Shown here: one piece after another, positions 6,336 through 15,691 of the stretch | Layout of the letters: each line of letters opens with the position of its first letter | Numbering within the stretch: position 1 is the first letter of the stretch | From: Myxococcota bacterium | Lineage (GTDB): Bacteria > Myxococcota_A > Polyangia > Polyangiales > Polyangiaceae | Length of the DNA: 62,673 bases | Direction of reading: 5' to 3' | NCBI GenBank assembly: GCA_963169915.1 | Contig: CAUJEM010000102.1 | Span: 1-62,673, forward strand | Made by a program: the position numbers and the translations under genes | The notes under the pieces: model-generated | The model's database searches: none | Seen by the model: the letters and a program-made list of their open reading frames with translations, nothing else | Told to the model about the DNA's origin: nothing

Positions 6336-9008
6336 ATGGTCGCGCCCCGTGAATTCCTGCGGTCGAGGCTGCGCTGGGCTGGCTGCGCCGGGGCGCTGGG
6401 GCTCGGTGTCACCCTGGCGTCGCCGGCGCCTCCCGAGCCCACCGTGGCTGGGCTTGCGGGGGCGCTCGGCGCCGAGGCCGGGGTCGTCGTCGAGCCGAGG
6501 GACGTCGCCTGGGAGCCGAGCGGTGGCCTGCTCGAGGAGCTGCTCTACGGTCGGAGGCTGCTCTTTCTCGGAGCGCCGGCGCGCGGGGCCCCCCGCGACG
6601 TCTTTCGCGCGGCGGTGCGGGTCTCGCGGGACGGCAAGCCGCTGTCCGTCCACGCCCTCCGGAATTTGACCGCGACCCCGCTCGGGGACGACGCAGGGCT
6701 GCACGTGCGGGGGGCTCGCGCCACCTTCGCGACGGTGGCCTTCGGCAAGGTGCAGGCCATCTCCGTCCTCGAGCTCGCGGGCCCGCGCGAGCAGGACTTG
6801 CCTCCAGGGCGACTCCATCGCCTCCTGCATGCCGTCACGGCGTTCCAGGAGACCGCGAGCTTCCGCGGCATCGGGCGCACCGACATCGTGCTGGACGTCC
6901 CGGCGCCGCGCGCCCGCCTGAAGCTGGCCGCGGAGCAGCTCAGCGTCGAGCTGGGAGCGAGCGAGCGCTCCTTCGCGTATGACTTCGAGCGTCGGGAGGC
7001 GCTCGGCGCGAGCGGCGCCAAGGCCTATGGGGCGCGCGTGATCCCGCAGCGCGTGGCGGCCAAGCCGCTCATCTTGTGGGCGGTCGACACCGTGCGCGCG
7101 GAGGTGGGCCCCGAGCCCATCGCGTGGCTGGAAGATCAGGTGTTCGGGGCGCGGGACGTGGTCAAGCGCACGACCTATTCGGCCTTCGCCTCCAAAGAGG
7201 AGACGCAGCTCAAGGCCAACACGGAGCAGGTCGTGGCGGAGCCGGTGGCGCTCGACCCGCGGGAGCTCCACGCAGGGGCCGAGACTTGGCCGCCCCCGCC
7301 CATCCCGTCGCTGTGGCAAGAGCCCAAGCCGGGCGAGGGCGAGTGGGAGCCCGTCGATCTGCCGTGGCTCAAGCCCATGCCGGGCACGAAGCCCGGAGAG
7401 CGGCGCCCCGCCTACTTCCAGCAAACGAAGATCAGGCCCGATCCGAAGCGCCCCTACGCGGAGCTGCTGCTCATCGCGATGGACATGCGGCAGCTCGAGC
7501 TCGGGATGCAGGCCGGCTTTGAAGATCCGAAGCCCTTGACCGGGCCGCCGGGCTCGGGGCGGCTCCCCAAGGACGAGGAGGTGACCCGGCGCATCGTGGG
7601 GACGTTCAACGGCGCCTTCAAGACGACGCACGGCTCGTACGGGATGATGGCGGAGGGGCGGGTGCTGCTGCCGCCCGTCCCGGGGGCGGCCACGGTCGTC
7701 GTCACGCAGCGGGGCGACGTGGGCTTGGGGAGCTGGCCCAGCGCCGAGACCATCCCGCCGGACATCATCGCCTTCCGGCAGAACCTCGACCCCTTGGTGG
7801 AGGATGGCGTCGCGAACCCCACGGGCAGAAACATCTGGGGCTGGCAGCTCAACGGCACCAGCGTCATGACGGAGCGCACCGCGCTCTGCGTCACGCGCGC
7901 CGGGCATCTCTACTACGCGTGGGGCAAGGAGATCGACGGTCCCACCTTGGGGCAGGCGCTACGCCAGGCGGGCTGCAGCTACGGCATGCACCTCGACATG
8001 AACCCGAAGCACTGTGGCTTCGTCTACACGGACATCGCGAGCCTGGCGAAGAAGGAATTCAACCTCCAGCGCGCCGATCAGGGGATGGACATCAACGTCG
8101 ACAAGTTCGTGCGCTGGTCCCCCAAGGACTTCTTCTACGTCATGGTGCGCGACGCGACCCCACGGGATCCTTCCGGGATCCGCTGGCAACCGGAGGCCGC
8201 CATGCAGCCGGCGCCGCCGTGGCTCCCGGCGATCTACGAGGGCTCGCTGAGCGTCGGTGGGCTGGTGCTCCGGCTCTTGAGCGTGGAGCCCGGCCGCGTG
8301 AGCTGGAGGGTGCGCGCAGGCACGCTGGAGCCCAATTCGGTCGGGGCGGCGCCCAAGGTGCTGGAGCTCAGCGGTGATGAGCGCTTCCGCGCGCTGGCCG
8401 CCGTCGGCTTGGGGCACACGACGGACGCGCTGCGCTTGGGGCTCGCCTTCGGTCCGAAGGCCTCGCTCCCGCTCGGAGCAGGCCACGCCAGCCTCGTCGC
8501 GCGTCGAGACGGCAGGCTCGAGGTGCTCCCCAGCGGTCCGCCCCGAGCGCTCGAGCCAGGGGACTCGCTGGCGCAGCTCCCCCTGCTCGCCGATGGGCAG
8601 CAGCTCCTCCCGAGGGCGCTCGAGCATGGCCCCATGCGCCAGCGCGGCGCGCTCTGCGTCACGGACGCTGGGCGGGTGCTCATCGCCACCGCCGCGCACG
8701 ACAGCAGCGATCCGCTCGCCAGCGCCCTCCTCCGGATCGGTTGTCGGCGGGTGGTCGAGCTCGACCGAGGCTCCCGTCACCCGGCGTTCCTGCATCGCGC
8801 TGGCGGCCCCACCCCGCCGCTGGCCCGCTATGAGACGAGCGTGCTCTACGCGCTGGCGGAGCCCATGATGCCCCACGCCTTCCGATGGCACCCGGGCACC
8901 ACCTCCAGCGTCCCGACGCTCTACGACTACCGTGGGCCGGGGGCGCGGCGCGTCCCTGCTCCCGCGCCGGCCGAGAGCGCGGTCAGGCCCTCGCCGGGGG
9001 CGCCCTGA
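6336..9008 (+). CDS. Large secreted protein with phosphodiester glycosidase-like domain
   Basis: 890 residues with an N-terminal signal-like segment (AGCAGALGLGVTLAS). The start is supported by a strong ribosome-binding site (GGGAGG, 6324-6329). Residues about 370-605 resemble the NAGPA/phosphodiester glycosidase fold (PF09992 type): GTFNGAFKTTHGSYGMM, the strand ALCVTRAGHLYYAWG, and the core LDMNPKHCGFVY with acidic and His residues. Residues about 765-840 repeat this last part in decayed form (ALCVTDAGRVLIAT, LLRIGCRR, ELDRGSRHPAFL). The first 350 residues match nothing I recognise. It is divergent from cdsA and convergent with the peptidase gene. A role in glycan or exopolysaccharide processing is inference. 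Confidence 0.7.
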   Translation: MVAPREFLRSRLRWAGCAGALGLGVTLASPAPPEPTVAGLAGALGAEAGVVVEPRDVAWEPSGGLLEELLYGRRLLFLGAPARGAPRDVFRAAVRVSRDGKPLSVHALRNLTATPLGDDAGLHVRGARATFATVAFGKVQAISVLELAGPREQDLPPGRLHRLLHAVTAFQETASFRGIGRTDIVLDVPAPRARLKLAAEQLSVELGASERSFAYDFERREALGASGAKAYGARVIPQRVAAKPLILWAVDTVRAEVGPEPIAWLEDQVFGARDVVKRTTYSAFASKEETQLKANTEQVVAEPVALDPRELHAGAETWPPPPIPSLWQEPKPGEGEWEPVDLPWLKPMPGTKPGERRPAYFQQTKIRPDPKRPYAELLLIAMDMRQLELGMQAGFEDPKPLTGPPGSGRLPKDEEVTRRIVGTFNGAFKTTHGSYGMMAEGRVLLPPVPGAATVVVTQRGDVGLGSWPSAETIPPDIIAFRQNLDPLVEDGVANPTGRNIWGWQLNGTSVMTERTALCVTRAGHLYYAWGKEIDGPTLGQALRQAGCSYGMHLDMNPKHCGFVYTDIASLAKKEFNLQRADQGMDINVDKFVRWSPKDFFYVMVRDATPRDPSGIRWQPEAAMQPAPPWLPAIYEGSLSVGGLVLRLLSVEPGRVSWRVRAGTLEPNSVGAAPKVLELSGDERFRALAAVGLGHTTDALRLGLAFGPKASLPLGAGHASLVARRDGRLEVLPSGPPRALEPGDSLAQLPLLADGQQLLPRALEHGPMRQRGALCVTDAGRVLIATAAHDSSDPLASALLRIGCRRVVELDRGSRHPAFLHRAGGPTPPLARYETSVLYALAEPMMPHAFRWHPGTTSSVPTLYDYRGPGARRVPAPAPAESAVRPSPGAP

Positions 9009-9026
9009 GCACCTGCCGCGCCGCCT

Positions 9027-9038
9027 CCAGCGCGCTGG
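9027..9038. terminator. 12-bp palindrome between convergent genes
   Basis: CCAGCGCGCTGG is a perfect palindrome in the 32-bp gap between the stops at 9008 and 9041. It has no T-tract, so a terminator role is tentative. Confidence 0.3.
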
Positions 9039-9040
9039 CT

Positions 9041-10120
9041 TCAGTCCTTGGGGGTGCCCGCGGCCGTGGCGCTCGCGGTGACGGCGGCCTGCTCGGACGG
9101 GCCGTCGTCGTCGTTCGACTCCTCCTCGGCCGAGGGGGCGCTGACGCGTCGTACGGCGGGGCCCGGATCCCGGCCACCGCGGGTGGCGTAGCGGGGCGCT
9201 TCCCCCGGGCCCGCGAAGTCCACCCAGTACGCGGAGCCCTCGCGGACATCCATATGGATGAACGACGAGTTCGGGTAATACCCCACCCCAACCCCGGCGA
9301 AGCGCCGGACGTAGTCCCGGAGCACCTCGTTCGGCACCCCGATAACCGCGAAATCAATGGCTCTTCCGAGGTTGTGGCGTGAGTGCGGGGTGAACTGGAC
9401 GGGGGACCGGGGTCGAAAGCCGCTGACAATCCTCAGCGGCCGGCCTCCGAAGTAGTCGCTCACCTGCACGAGGAGCTTCAGCAGGCGCGCGTCCATCTCG
9501 TGCTCTTGACCGGTGCGCCACGAGGCGAACACGCGGCTGAGACCCTTCCGCGCGCGCGCCGTGAGGCGCCCTCGACGGTCGAAGACGTAGCCCGTGTAGT
9601 GATCGGTGGTGCTCGTCAGATCCACGAAGCCCCGGCGCTTGGGCAGGCGCCTGAACGACTCCGGCTTCGAGGGGCCGGCAGCGCCCTTGTTGGAGGCCGG
9701 GAGAGTGGCAGGTCGCGCTGTCGCCCTGGCGGCGGGCTTCCCTTCCGCTTCTGCCCGTGGCTTACTGTCCTCGGGCGCCTTCTTCGTGGCGGGGGACGGC
9801 GCGGGGAGCGCCGGCGGTGGGGGCGCGCCCGGGGCTGGGATGACGAGCCGCTGCCCGGGCCGCAGGATGTCCCGCCGCGTCAGGCGATTGGCGACGAGCA
9901 GCTCATCGACGGAGATTTGATAGCGCTTGGCCACCATGCCCGCCGTCTGCCCCGGGTACACCACGTGCGTGGTGGTCCGGCGCTGCTTGGTGGACTGCGC
10001 CGCGGCGCCGGCGACCGACGGTGCCAACCCGAGGCCCAAGAGCGTGAGCGCGACGCCAGCGCCGCGCAGGAGCCGGTGGCTCGCGGGGGGCGGGGCGGGG
10101 CGATACGGGGGCGGGGACAT
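9041..10120 (-). CDS. LysM-domain M15-type murein peptidase (DUF882/YcbK-like)
   Basis: 359 residues with a signal peptide (HRLLRGAGVALTLLGLGLAPSVAGA). A LysM domain follows (about residues 50-95, HVVYPGQTAGMVAKRYQI through LRPGQRLVIP), which binds peptidoglycan. After a Pro/Ala/Lys linker comes a zinc peptidase domain of the DUF882/M15_2 kind (about 200-310): IVSGFRPRSP, SRHNLGRAIDFAV, and FIHMDVR supply the His and Asp ligands. It probably trims peptide cross-links in the murein. The C-terminal tail is acidic and disordered. It is divergently arranged with pilM, which needs wall remodelling for secretin passage, but that link is only positional. Confidence 0.85.
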   Translation of the reverse strand: MSPPPYRPAPPPASHRLLRGAGVALTLLGLGLAPSVAGAAAQSTKQRRTTTHVVYPGQTAGMVAKRYQISVDELLVANRLTRRDILRPGQRLVIPAPGAPPPPALPAPSPATKKAPEDSKPRAEAEGKPAARATARPATLPASNKGAAGPSKPESFRRLPKRRGFVDLTSTTDHYTGYVFDRRGRLTARARKGLSRVFASWRTGQEHEMDARLLKLLVQVSDYFGGRPLRIVSGFRPRSPVQFTPHSRHNLGRAIDFAVIGVPNEVLRDYVRRFAGVGVGYYPNSSFIHMDVREGSAYWVDFAGPGEAPRYATRGGRDPGPAVRRVSAPSAEEESNDDDGPSEQAAVTASATAAGTPKD

Positions 10121-10289
10121 CGAGAGGTGGGCGCTCAGGGTCTTGGCGTAGCGTGCTCAGCGCGATTCGTCGAGCGGAGAGTCCGGTACGGCGCCGCGCC
10201 GAGGCGGCATCGCCGCCGGTTTCTTGGCGGACGAGGCGCCACAATGTCAATGTTTCGTCGGGATAATCATTCCCGCGCGTCGAGGAAAC

Positions 10290-11345
10290 ATGGGCGAAGG
10301 AAAAAACCTGGTCGGTGTCGACATCGGCGCAAGCTCCATCAAAGTCTGCCAGCTACGGGAGGGACGCCGAGGCTACGGGCTCATCCGAGCAGGGTACGTC
10401 CCGCTGGCGCCCCAGGCGTTCATGGACGGCCGGATCGCCGATCGGGGGCTCGTCATCGAGGCGCTCGGGCGGGTCTTCCAAGACGCCAAGATCCGACAGA
10501 AGGACGTCGCCATCGGGGTCTCCGGCCAGAACGTCATCATCCGCAAGATCACCGTGCCCTTGATGACCGCTGAAGAGCTGCGCGAGCAGATCCGCTGGGA
10601 AGCGGAGCAGCACATCCCCTTCGACATCAAGGAGGTGGAGATCGACTACCAGGTGCTCCGCCGTCGCCCGGAGGCCAGCCAGATGGACTTGCTCCTGGTG
10701 GCGGCCAAGCGCGATCAGATCGCCGAGTACGCGCAGCTCGTGCGAGACGCCAGGCTGCGCCCCCTCGTGTGTGACATCGTGGCCTTCACGCTCCAAAACG
10801 GTGTCGAGATGTCCCGCGGGCTGCCGGCGGACCAGACCATCGCGGTGCTCAACGTCGGGGCCACCCTGGCGTCGCTGAACATCGTGGCAGGAGGCATCAG
10901 CGCCTTCACCCGTGACATCGCGAGCGGCGGCAACGTCATCACCGAAGAGGTCATGAAGCAGCTGAACGTGCCGTTCGACCAAGCCGAAGCCTACAAGTGC
11001 GGCGGCGGTGACGCAGGCATGGTGCCGGCGCAGGCCCTGCAGATCATCGAGGCGGTGACGGACTCGATCGCGGCCGAGATCCAGCGGTCCATCGACTTTT
11101 TCATGGCCACCAGCGGAGAGAACGGCATCCGTCAAATCTACGTGACGGGCGGCTCGGCCAACCTGACGCAGCTGGGGCAAGCCATCCAGCGGCGCTCGCG
11201 GGTCCCGGTGGAGCTCTGGTCGCCCTTCGAGCGCGTGGGGGTGGAGGCGCGTGAGGTCGATCAAGGCATGCTCGCCATGCGCGCGCCGCAGTTCGCGGTC
11301 GCCCTGGGGCTCGGCCTGCGCAAGGACAAGGAGAGCCGCGCGTGA
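10290..11345 (+). CDS. pilM: Type IV pilus assembly protein PilM
   Basis: 351 residues. An actin-like (FtsA/PilM fold) cytoplasmic ATP-binding protein that recruits PilN and aligns the pilus machine. The phosphate-1 loop VGVDIGASSIKV is at the N-terminus, and the later loops VLNVGATLASLNI and IYVTGGSANLTQLG are present. I start at the ATG at 10290, which has GAGGA 4-8 nt upstream; an upstream in-frame ATG-like extension (10224) adds a sequence unlike the family. Its stop overlaps the pilN GTG by four bases (GTGA). It heads pilMNOPQ, without the pilBTC, S/R or pilin genes in the window. Confidence 0.96.
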   Translation: MGEGKNLVGVDIGASSIKVCQLREGRRGYGLIRAGYVPLAPQAFMDGRIADRGLVIEALGRVFQDAKIRQKDVAIGVSGQNVIIRKITVPLMTAEELREQIRWEAEQHIPFDIKEVEIDYQVLRRRPEASQMDLLLVAAKRDQIAEYAQLVRDARLRPLVCDIVAFTLQNGVEMSRGLPADQTIAVLNVGATLASLNIVAGGISAFTRDIASGGNVITEEVMKQLNVPFDQAEAYKCGGGDAGMVPAQALQIIEAVTDSIAAEIQRSIDFFMATSGENGIRQIYVTGGSANLTQLGQAIQRRSRVPVELWSPFERVGVEAREVDQGMLAMRAPQFAVALGLGLRKDKESRA

Positions 11346-11980
11346 TTCGCATCAACCTACTGCCCCAGGGGCGCCGGGCGGAGAAGCCACAAGGCAGCCA
11401 GCTCTGGCTCCTGGTCACGCTGCTGCTGTTCCTCTTCGAGGTGGGCGGCTTGTTCTTCTTCCACTCCATGATGAACGAGCGCTTGGCGGAGCAGACTCGC
11501 ATCAACAGCGAGCTGACGGCGCAGATCGACCGCTCCACCAGCGCGGTGGCGAACCACGGCGAGGTGAAGGCGAAGCTCGCCGCGCTGCGCGCCCGTGAGG
11601 ACGCCATCGGGAAGCTCCTGTCCGCGCGCACGGGCCCCACCGCCATCTTGCTCGAGCTCGCGCGGATCACCACCACCGGCAAGGGCCCGACCGTGGATCC
11701 GGATCGCTTGGCGCTCCTGAAGCGAGAGAACCCGCTCGCGGTGTTCAACCCCGGCTGGGACGCGCGGAGGCTCTGGCTCACCAGCTTCATCGAGCAGGCC
11801 CGCAACGTGCGGCTGACGGGCCTGGCGCGAGACGGCGAGGACGTCAGCGAGCTGGCGCGCCGGCTCTCCCTCTCGAACCTCTACTATGACGTGAAGCTGC
11901 TGCCGGCGGTCAAGGAACGCGATGGCAAGAGCGGCATAGAGTTCGTACGCTTCTCCCTCGAAGCCAAGGTCCGGTACTGA
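11342..11980 (+). CDS. pilN: Type IV pilus assembly protein PilN
   Basis: 212 residues, a single-pass inner-membrane protein. It begins with the diagnostic cytoplasmic motif MIRINLLPQGR, which docks in PilM, followed by one transmembrane helix (LWLLVTLLLFLFEVGGLFFF) and a periplasmic ferredoxin-like domain preceded by a coiled coil (about residues 50-95). It pairs with PilO to form the alignment subcomplex. Start GTG overlaps the pilM stop, so the two are coupled. The spacer region between coiled coil and domain is longer than usual, with KGPTVDPDRLALLKREN. Confidence 0.95.
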   Translation: MIRINLLPQGRRAEKPQGSQLWLLVTLLLFLFEVGGLFFFHSMMNERLAEQTRINSELTAQIDRSTSAVANHGEVKAKLAALRAREDAIGKLLSARTGPTAILLELARITTTGKGPTVDPDRLALLKRENPLAVFNPGWDARRLWLTSFIEQARNVRLTGLARDGEDVSELARRLSLSNLYYDVKLLPAVKERDGKSGIEFVRFSLEAKVRY

Positions 11981-11981
11981 A

Positions 11982-12587
11982 ATGGCCGACTCCAGTTTGT
12001 CCAGGTTGCCGGGCGTCGTCAAAGCGGGGATCGGCCTCGGGCTGCTCGCGCTGGTGGCGGTAGCGTACTTCGTGGTCTTCTACGGAGACGTCGCCAGCCG
12101 CATCAATTCGGCCCGTACCCAGGCGGAGGCGCTGCGTCAGCAGCTCGACGAGGCGCGCCGCAACGAGCTGAGCTACCAGAAAGATCTCGCGGAGCTCGCG
12201 GAGCGAGAACAGAAGCAACGCGAGCTCAACAAGGTGCTGCCCACGAGCTCGGAGTATCCCGCCTTCCTCAGCTCCATCCAGAGCGTGGCCAACGTGAGCG
12301 GCGTCAACCTCAGCGGCTGGAACCCACAGGAAGAGGTGGTGGAGGCCTACTACGCGCGCGTGCCCATGAAGCTGAGCTTCAGCGGGAAGTTCCACCAGGT
12401 CGCCAAGTTCTTCTTTGGGGTCAGCCAGCTCGATCGGATCATCAACATGGAGAACATCACCATCAAGGAGGCCATCCAGTCGGGGGAGGAGGTCGTCATC
12501 AAGGTGGAGGCGCTCGCGACGGCGTTCCGTGGCTTGCCGGACGCCGGGGTCGACCGCCGCGCCGCTGGGCAGGAGAAGGCGCCATGA
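11982..12587 (+). CDS. pilO: Type IV pilus assembly protein PilO
   Basis: 201 residues. One transmembrane helix (about residues 18-38, LGLLALVAVAYFVVFY), then a coiled coil (SARTQAEALRQQLDEARR and onward to about residue 80), then a ferredoxin-like periplasmic domain with the typical strands VPMKLSFSGKFHQVAKFFFGVSQL and IINMENITI. It heterodimerises with PilN. It starts one base after the pilN stop, and its own stop overlaps pilP by four bases. Confidence 0.95.
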   Translation: MADSSLSRLPGVVKAGIGLGLLALVAVAYFVVFYGDVASRINSARTQAEALRQQLDEARRNELSYQKDLAELAEREQKQRELNKVLPTSSEYPAFLSSIQSVANVSGVNLSGWNPQEEVVEAYYARVPMKLSFSGKFHQVAKFFFGVSQLDRIINMENITIKEAIQSGEEVVIKVEALATAFRGLPDAGVDRRAAGQEKAP

Positions 12588-13171
12588 GGCGGCTGGAGGC
12601 CGTCGTCGCCGTGGTCGCCGTCCTCGGCGCGGTGACGGCTTGCGAGGACGAGGTGGTCATGGACACGGGGTCCGGCGGCCCTGCGGCGGCCTCGGCGGAG
12701 GTGGCGGCCAGCGCCTCGGCGGCGCCCGCGGCCGTCCCCCCTCAGGTGTTCTCCGAGTCGGACTTCGGGGAGAGCGACCAGAGCCGAGATCCCTTCCGTT
12801 CCTTCGCGGGGATCTTCGCGGAGGAGGCCAAGGACAAAGTACGCTCTCAACGAGAGGTGCTCCTCGACCAGTACAGCCTCGACGAGCTCAAGCTCGTCGG
12901 CATCGTCACGGGCATCAGCCCGGCCGTCGCCATGCTGGTGGACCCTACGGGCAAGGGGCACATGGTCCGCCGTGGGCAGTTCGTGGGGCGCGCGGAGGTG
13001 GTCCAGAGCAGCACCAGCGCCGGCACCTCCTACGAGCTCAATTGGCGAGTGGACCAGGTCCGGGACGGGGACATCGTGATGATTCGGGAGGATCCGGCCA
13101 ACCCGGACGTCCCGCCCGCCACGAAGGTCATCCCGCTCCGGCCGGACGGGGACGCGCCGGCGAGCGGGTAA
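12584..13171 (+). CDS. pilP: Type IV pilus assembly lipoprotein PilP
   Basis: 195 residues. Signal peptide with lipobox (VLGAVTAC), an Ala/Ser-rich linker, then a beta-rich domain (about residues 85-190: LDQYSLDELKLVGIVTG, MLVDPTGKGHMVRRGQFVG, GDIVMI). PilP anchors in the inner membrane and bridges PilN/PilO to the PilQ secretin. The ATG overlaps the pilO stop (ATGA). The 102-nt gap to pilQ is the only break inside the block and may hold a weak internal promoter. Confidence 0.95.
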   Translation: MRRLEAVVAVVAVLGAVTACEDEVVMDTGSGGPAAASAEVAASASAAPAAVPPQVFSESDFGESDQSRDPFRSFAGIFAEEAKDKVRSQREVLLDQYSLDELKLVGIVTGISPAVAMLVDPTGKGHMVRRGQFVGRAEVVQSSTSAGTSYELNWRVDQVRDGDIVMIREDPANPDVPPATKVIPLRPDGDAPASG

Positions 13172-13273
13172 TTTGTGGCGACGGCAGGTCTCCGAGTACG
13201 CTAAGGGTCTCGACCCGGACCCTCTAGGGTGTCCTGGAGAGGCGGCGACTGGCATGACGATCGGAGCTCGAAC

Positions 13274-15622
13274 ATGAGGTGGTGCTCGACCATGGTGACA
13301 CCGGCGAAGCCGGGGCTGCGCAGGCGCCTGCGTGGGCCCCTTGCCGCTTCATTGCTCGTCGCCTGGGTCGGCGCCGCGCCTCACCCCGCCTCGGCGGCGC
13401 CAGCGCCCCGGCACGCCACGGAGCTGATGGTCGCCCCGCAAGGGGACGCCGGCGGCGCGTCGGTGCGGGTAGAGTTCACGCTGACCCCCACGTACACCGC
13501 CCGCCTCGAGCGCGCCGGGCGGCGGCTCATCGTCGACGTCCCCGCGTCCAGCGTGAAGGGCGCCCCCAGCGCCGTCACCCGCAAGACCGGCGTCGTGGGC
13601 GGGGTGATGCTGCAGAGCTTTGGTGAGGGCGCCAAGGCCGTCACGCGGCTCATCGTGACGTTGGCGGAGGACGCCAGCTACGCCGTGCGCGCCGAAGGCA
13701 ACGCGCTGCTCGTCACGCTCACCCCCAAGGTGGCGGCCAGCGGCCAGGGCGGCGCGGCGGCGGCGGCTCCCGCCGCGGGCTCGGAGCAGGGCACCTCAGC
13801 CGTGACCGGCGTCCGCTTCGATGGCGCGGGGGCCGAGCAGCGCATCGTGCTCGACGTCACCGGCGCCGCTCGCCCGCGGATCACGCGGCGCGGCAGCAGC
13901 GCCACCACCGGGGCCATCGTCACGTCCAGCCTCAGCATCCCGGGGGCCCGACTCCCCCAGCAGCTCGAGCGGACGCTCGACGTCTCGGCCTTCGGTGGAG
14001 GGGTGCAGCGGGTCTCCAGCTACGCCACGGCAGACGCCGTCCTGGTGGAGGTGGAGCACAGCGCAGACGTCACGGGTCAGCTCCAGCTCCAAGGGTCGAG
14101 CTGGGTGTGGGGCTTCGGCAAGCCGAGCGCGTCGAGCTCCGGGGTCGCGCGGGACGGCGGCGTCGCCCGCAAGACGCGGACCGTCAACGTCGAGCAGCAG
14201 CCGGTCGGCGTGCCGCTCGTGGAGGATGGCTACGGGGCAGGGGTGCCCGTGGAGCAGACGCTCGAGGCCGAGCAGGCGGGGGCCTTCAGCGCTCCCCTCG
14301 CCGGCCAGGTGCGCCGCGCCTTCACGGGCCGCCGCATCGACTTGGACCTCAAGGACGCAGACATCCACAACGTCTTGCGGCTGCTCGCCGACGTCGGGCG
14401 CGTCAACATCGTGACGGCGGACAACGTCAGCGGCGCGGTCACCATCCGGATGCGCAACGTCCCGTGGGATCAAGCGCTCGACGTGGTGCTGCAGGCCAAG
14501 GGGCTCGGCATGGTGCGCGCGGGCAACATGATCCGCGTCGCGCCGCTGGCGGAGCTGGAGAAGGAGCGCGAGATGGCGATCGCGCGTCGCAAGCAAGAGC
14601 TGCAGCTGGCGCCGCTCGAGACGCGGCTCATCCCGGTCAGCTACGCGGAGGCGGCGGCCATCCAAGCGCGCGCGAAGGACATGCTCTCCGAGCGTGGGAG
14701 CATCGCCGTGGACGAGCGGACGAACGTGCTCATCGTCCGGGACGTCGCCGGCAACCTGGATCAGATCGAGGAGCTGACGCGCTCGCTCGACACGCAGACC
14801 CCTCAGGTCCTCGTCGAGGCGCGGATCGTCGAGGCGACGAGCCGCTACCTGCGGGACGTGGGCATCCAGTGGGGCGGCGACAGCAGCTTCAGCGCGGCCA
14901 CCGGCAACCCCACGGGGCTAGCGTTCCCGAACCGCGTCGGTATCGTCGGCGGCGGCAGCGACTCCAACACGCCGACCGCTGGCTTGAGCCCCTTCCAGAC
15001 GCAGGTACAAAACCCCAATTTTGCGGTCAACCTCCCGGCGGCCGTGGGGACGGGGCAAGGCGGCGCGCTCGGGCTCTCGTTCGGCTCCATCGACAACAAC
15101 ATCAACCTCGCGGTGCGGCTCTCCGCCGCGGAGTCGAGCGGCATGCTGCGGATCTTGTCGAGCCCGCGCATCCTCACGCTCGACAACCGTGAGGCGCGGA
15201 TCTCCCAGGGAACGCTCATCCCGTTCTCGCAGGTGAGCGCCCAGGGCGTGCAGACCACCTTCCAAGAGGCCAAGCTGCAGCTGCTGGTGCGCCCGCACGT
15301 CACCGCCGACGGCAGCGTCGCCATGCACGTGAAGATCAACCGCGACGAGCCGGACTTCAACCAGACCTCGGCGCGGGGCGATCCCACCATCCTCAAGCGC
15401 GAAGCGGAGACGGATCTGCTCGTGATGGACGGACACACCGCGGTCATCGGCGGGATCTACACCCGCAACAGCGGGCGCAACCTGGACCAGGTGCCCTTCT
15501 TCGGGGACATCCCGCTCATCGGGCTGCTCTTTCAGCGGCGCCGCGCCAGCGACGTCCGTGGGGAGCTCGTCATCTTCCTCACTCCGCGCATCGTCAACCG
15601 CGCCGAGGCGCTCGGGCGCTGA
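13274..15622 (+). CDS. pilQ: Type IV pilus secretin PilQ
   Basis: 782 residues, outer-membrane secretin through which the pilus leaves the cell. Order: signal peptide (LAASLLVAWVGAAPHPASA), two AMIN domains (about 48-135 and 155-275) that bind peptidoglycan, a Ser/Gly linker, an STN/N0 domain (about 350-415: IDLDLKDADIHNVLRLLADV), an N1 domain, and the secretin domain (about 510-780) with VLVEARIVEATSRYLRDVG and VPFFGDIPLIGLLFQRR. I chose the ATG at 13274 (GGAG 7 nt upstream); ATG 13292 and an upstream GTG 13229 are alternatives, all giving the same mature protein. The two AMIN domains match the family; M. xanthus-like PilQ proteins often carry three. Confidence 0.95.
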   Translation: MRWCSTMVTPAKPGLRRRLRGPLAASLLVAWVGAAPHPASAAPAPRHATELMVAPQGDAGGASVRVEFTLTPTYTARLERAGRRLIVDVPASSVKGAPSAVTRKTGVVGGVMLQSFGEGAKAVTRLIVTLAEDASYAVRAEGNALLVTLTPKVAASGQGGAAAAAPAAGSEQGTSAVTGVRFDGAGAEQRIVLDVTGAARPRITRRGSSATTGAIVTSSLSIPGARLPQQLERTLDVSAFGGGVQRVSSYATADAVLVEVEHSADVTGQLQLQGSSWVWGFGKPSASSSGVARDGGVARKTRTVNVEQQPVGVPLVEDGYGAGVPVEQTLEAEQAGAFSAPLAGQVRRAFTGRRIDLDLKDADIHNVLRLLADVGRVNIVTADNVSGAVTIRMRNVPWDQALDVVLQAKGLGMVRAGNMIRVAPLAELEKEREMAIARRKQELQLAPLETRLIPVSYAEAAAIQARAKDMLSERGSIAVDERTNVLIVRDVAGNLDQIEELTRSLDTQTPQVLVEARIVEATSRYLRDVGIQWGGDSSFSAATGNPTGLAFPNRVGIVGGGSDSNTPTAGLSPFQTQVQNPNFAVNLPAAVGTGQGGALGLSFGSIDNNINLAVRLSAAESSGMLRILSSPRILTLDNREARISQGTLIPFSQVSAQGVQTTFQEAKLQLLVRPHVTADGSVAMHVKINRDEPDFNQTSARGDPTILKREAETDLLVMDGHTAVIGGIYTRNSGRNLDQVPFFGDIPLIGLLFQRRRASDVRGELVIFLTPRIVNRAEALGR

Positions 15623-15633
15623 GCCAGAGAGGC

Positions 15634-15664
15634 CCACCCCGGCGCCAGCGTGGCTCCGGGGTGG
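15634..15664. terminator. Bidirectional terminator candidate after pilQ
   Basis: Perfect 9-bp inverted repeat, CCACCCCGG (15634-15642) and CCGGGGTGG (15656-15664), with inner GCC/GGC pairing in the 13-nt loop. It lies between the convergent ends of pilQ (15622) and the acetyltransferase gene (15692). No T-run follows, which is common in very GC-rich genomes. Confidence 0.5.
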
Positions 15665-15691
15665 CGCGCGCGGCGGCTCTCCCAGGGGCCC

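Noticed and set aside
6267..7907. 546-codon minus-strand frame opposite the glycosidase-like gene
   Set aside because: Arg/Leu/Gly/Pro-rich shadow frame; the plus-strand frame has the domain motifs and ribosome-binding site.
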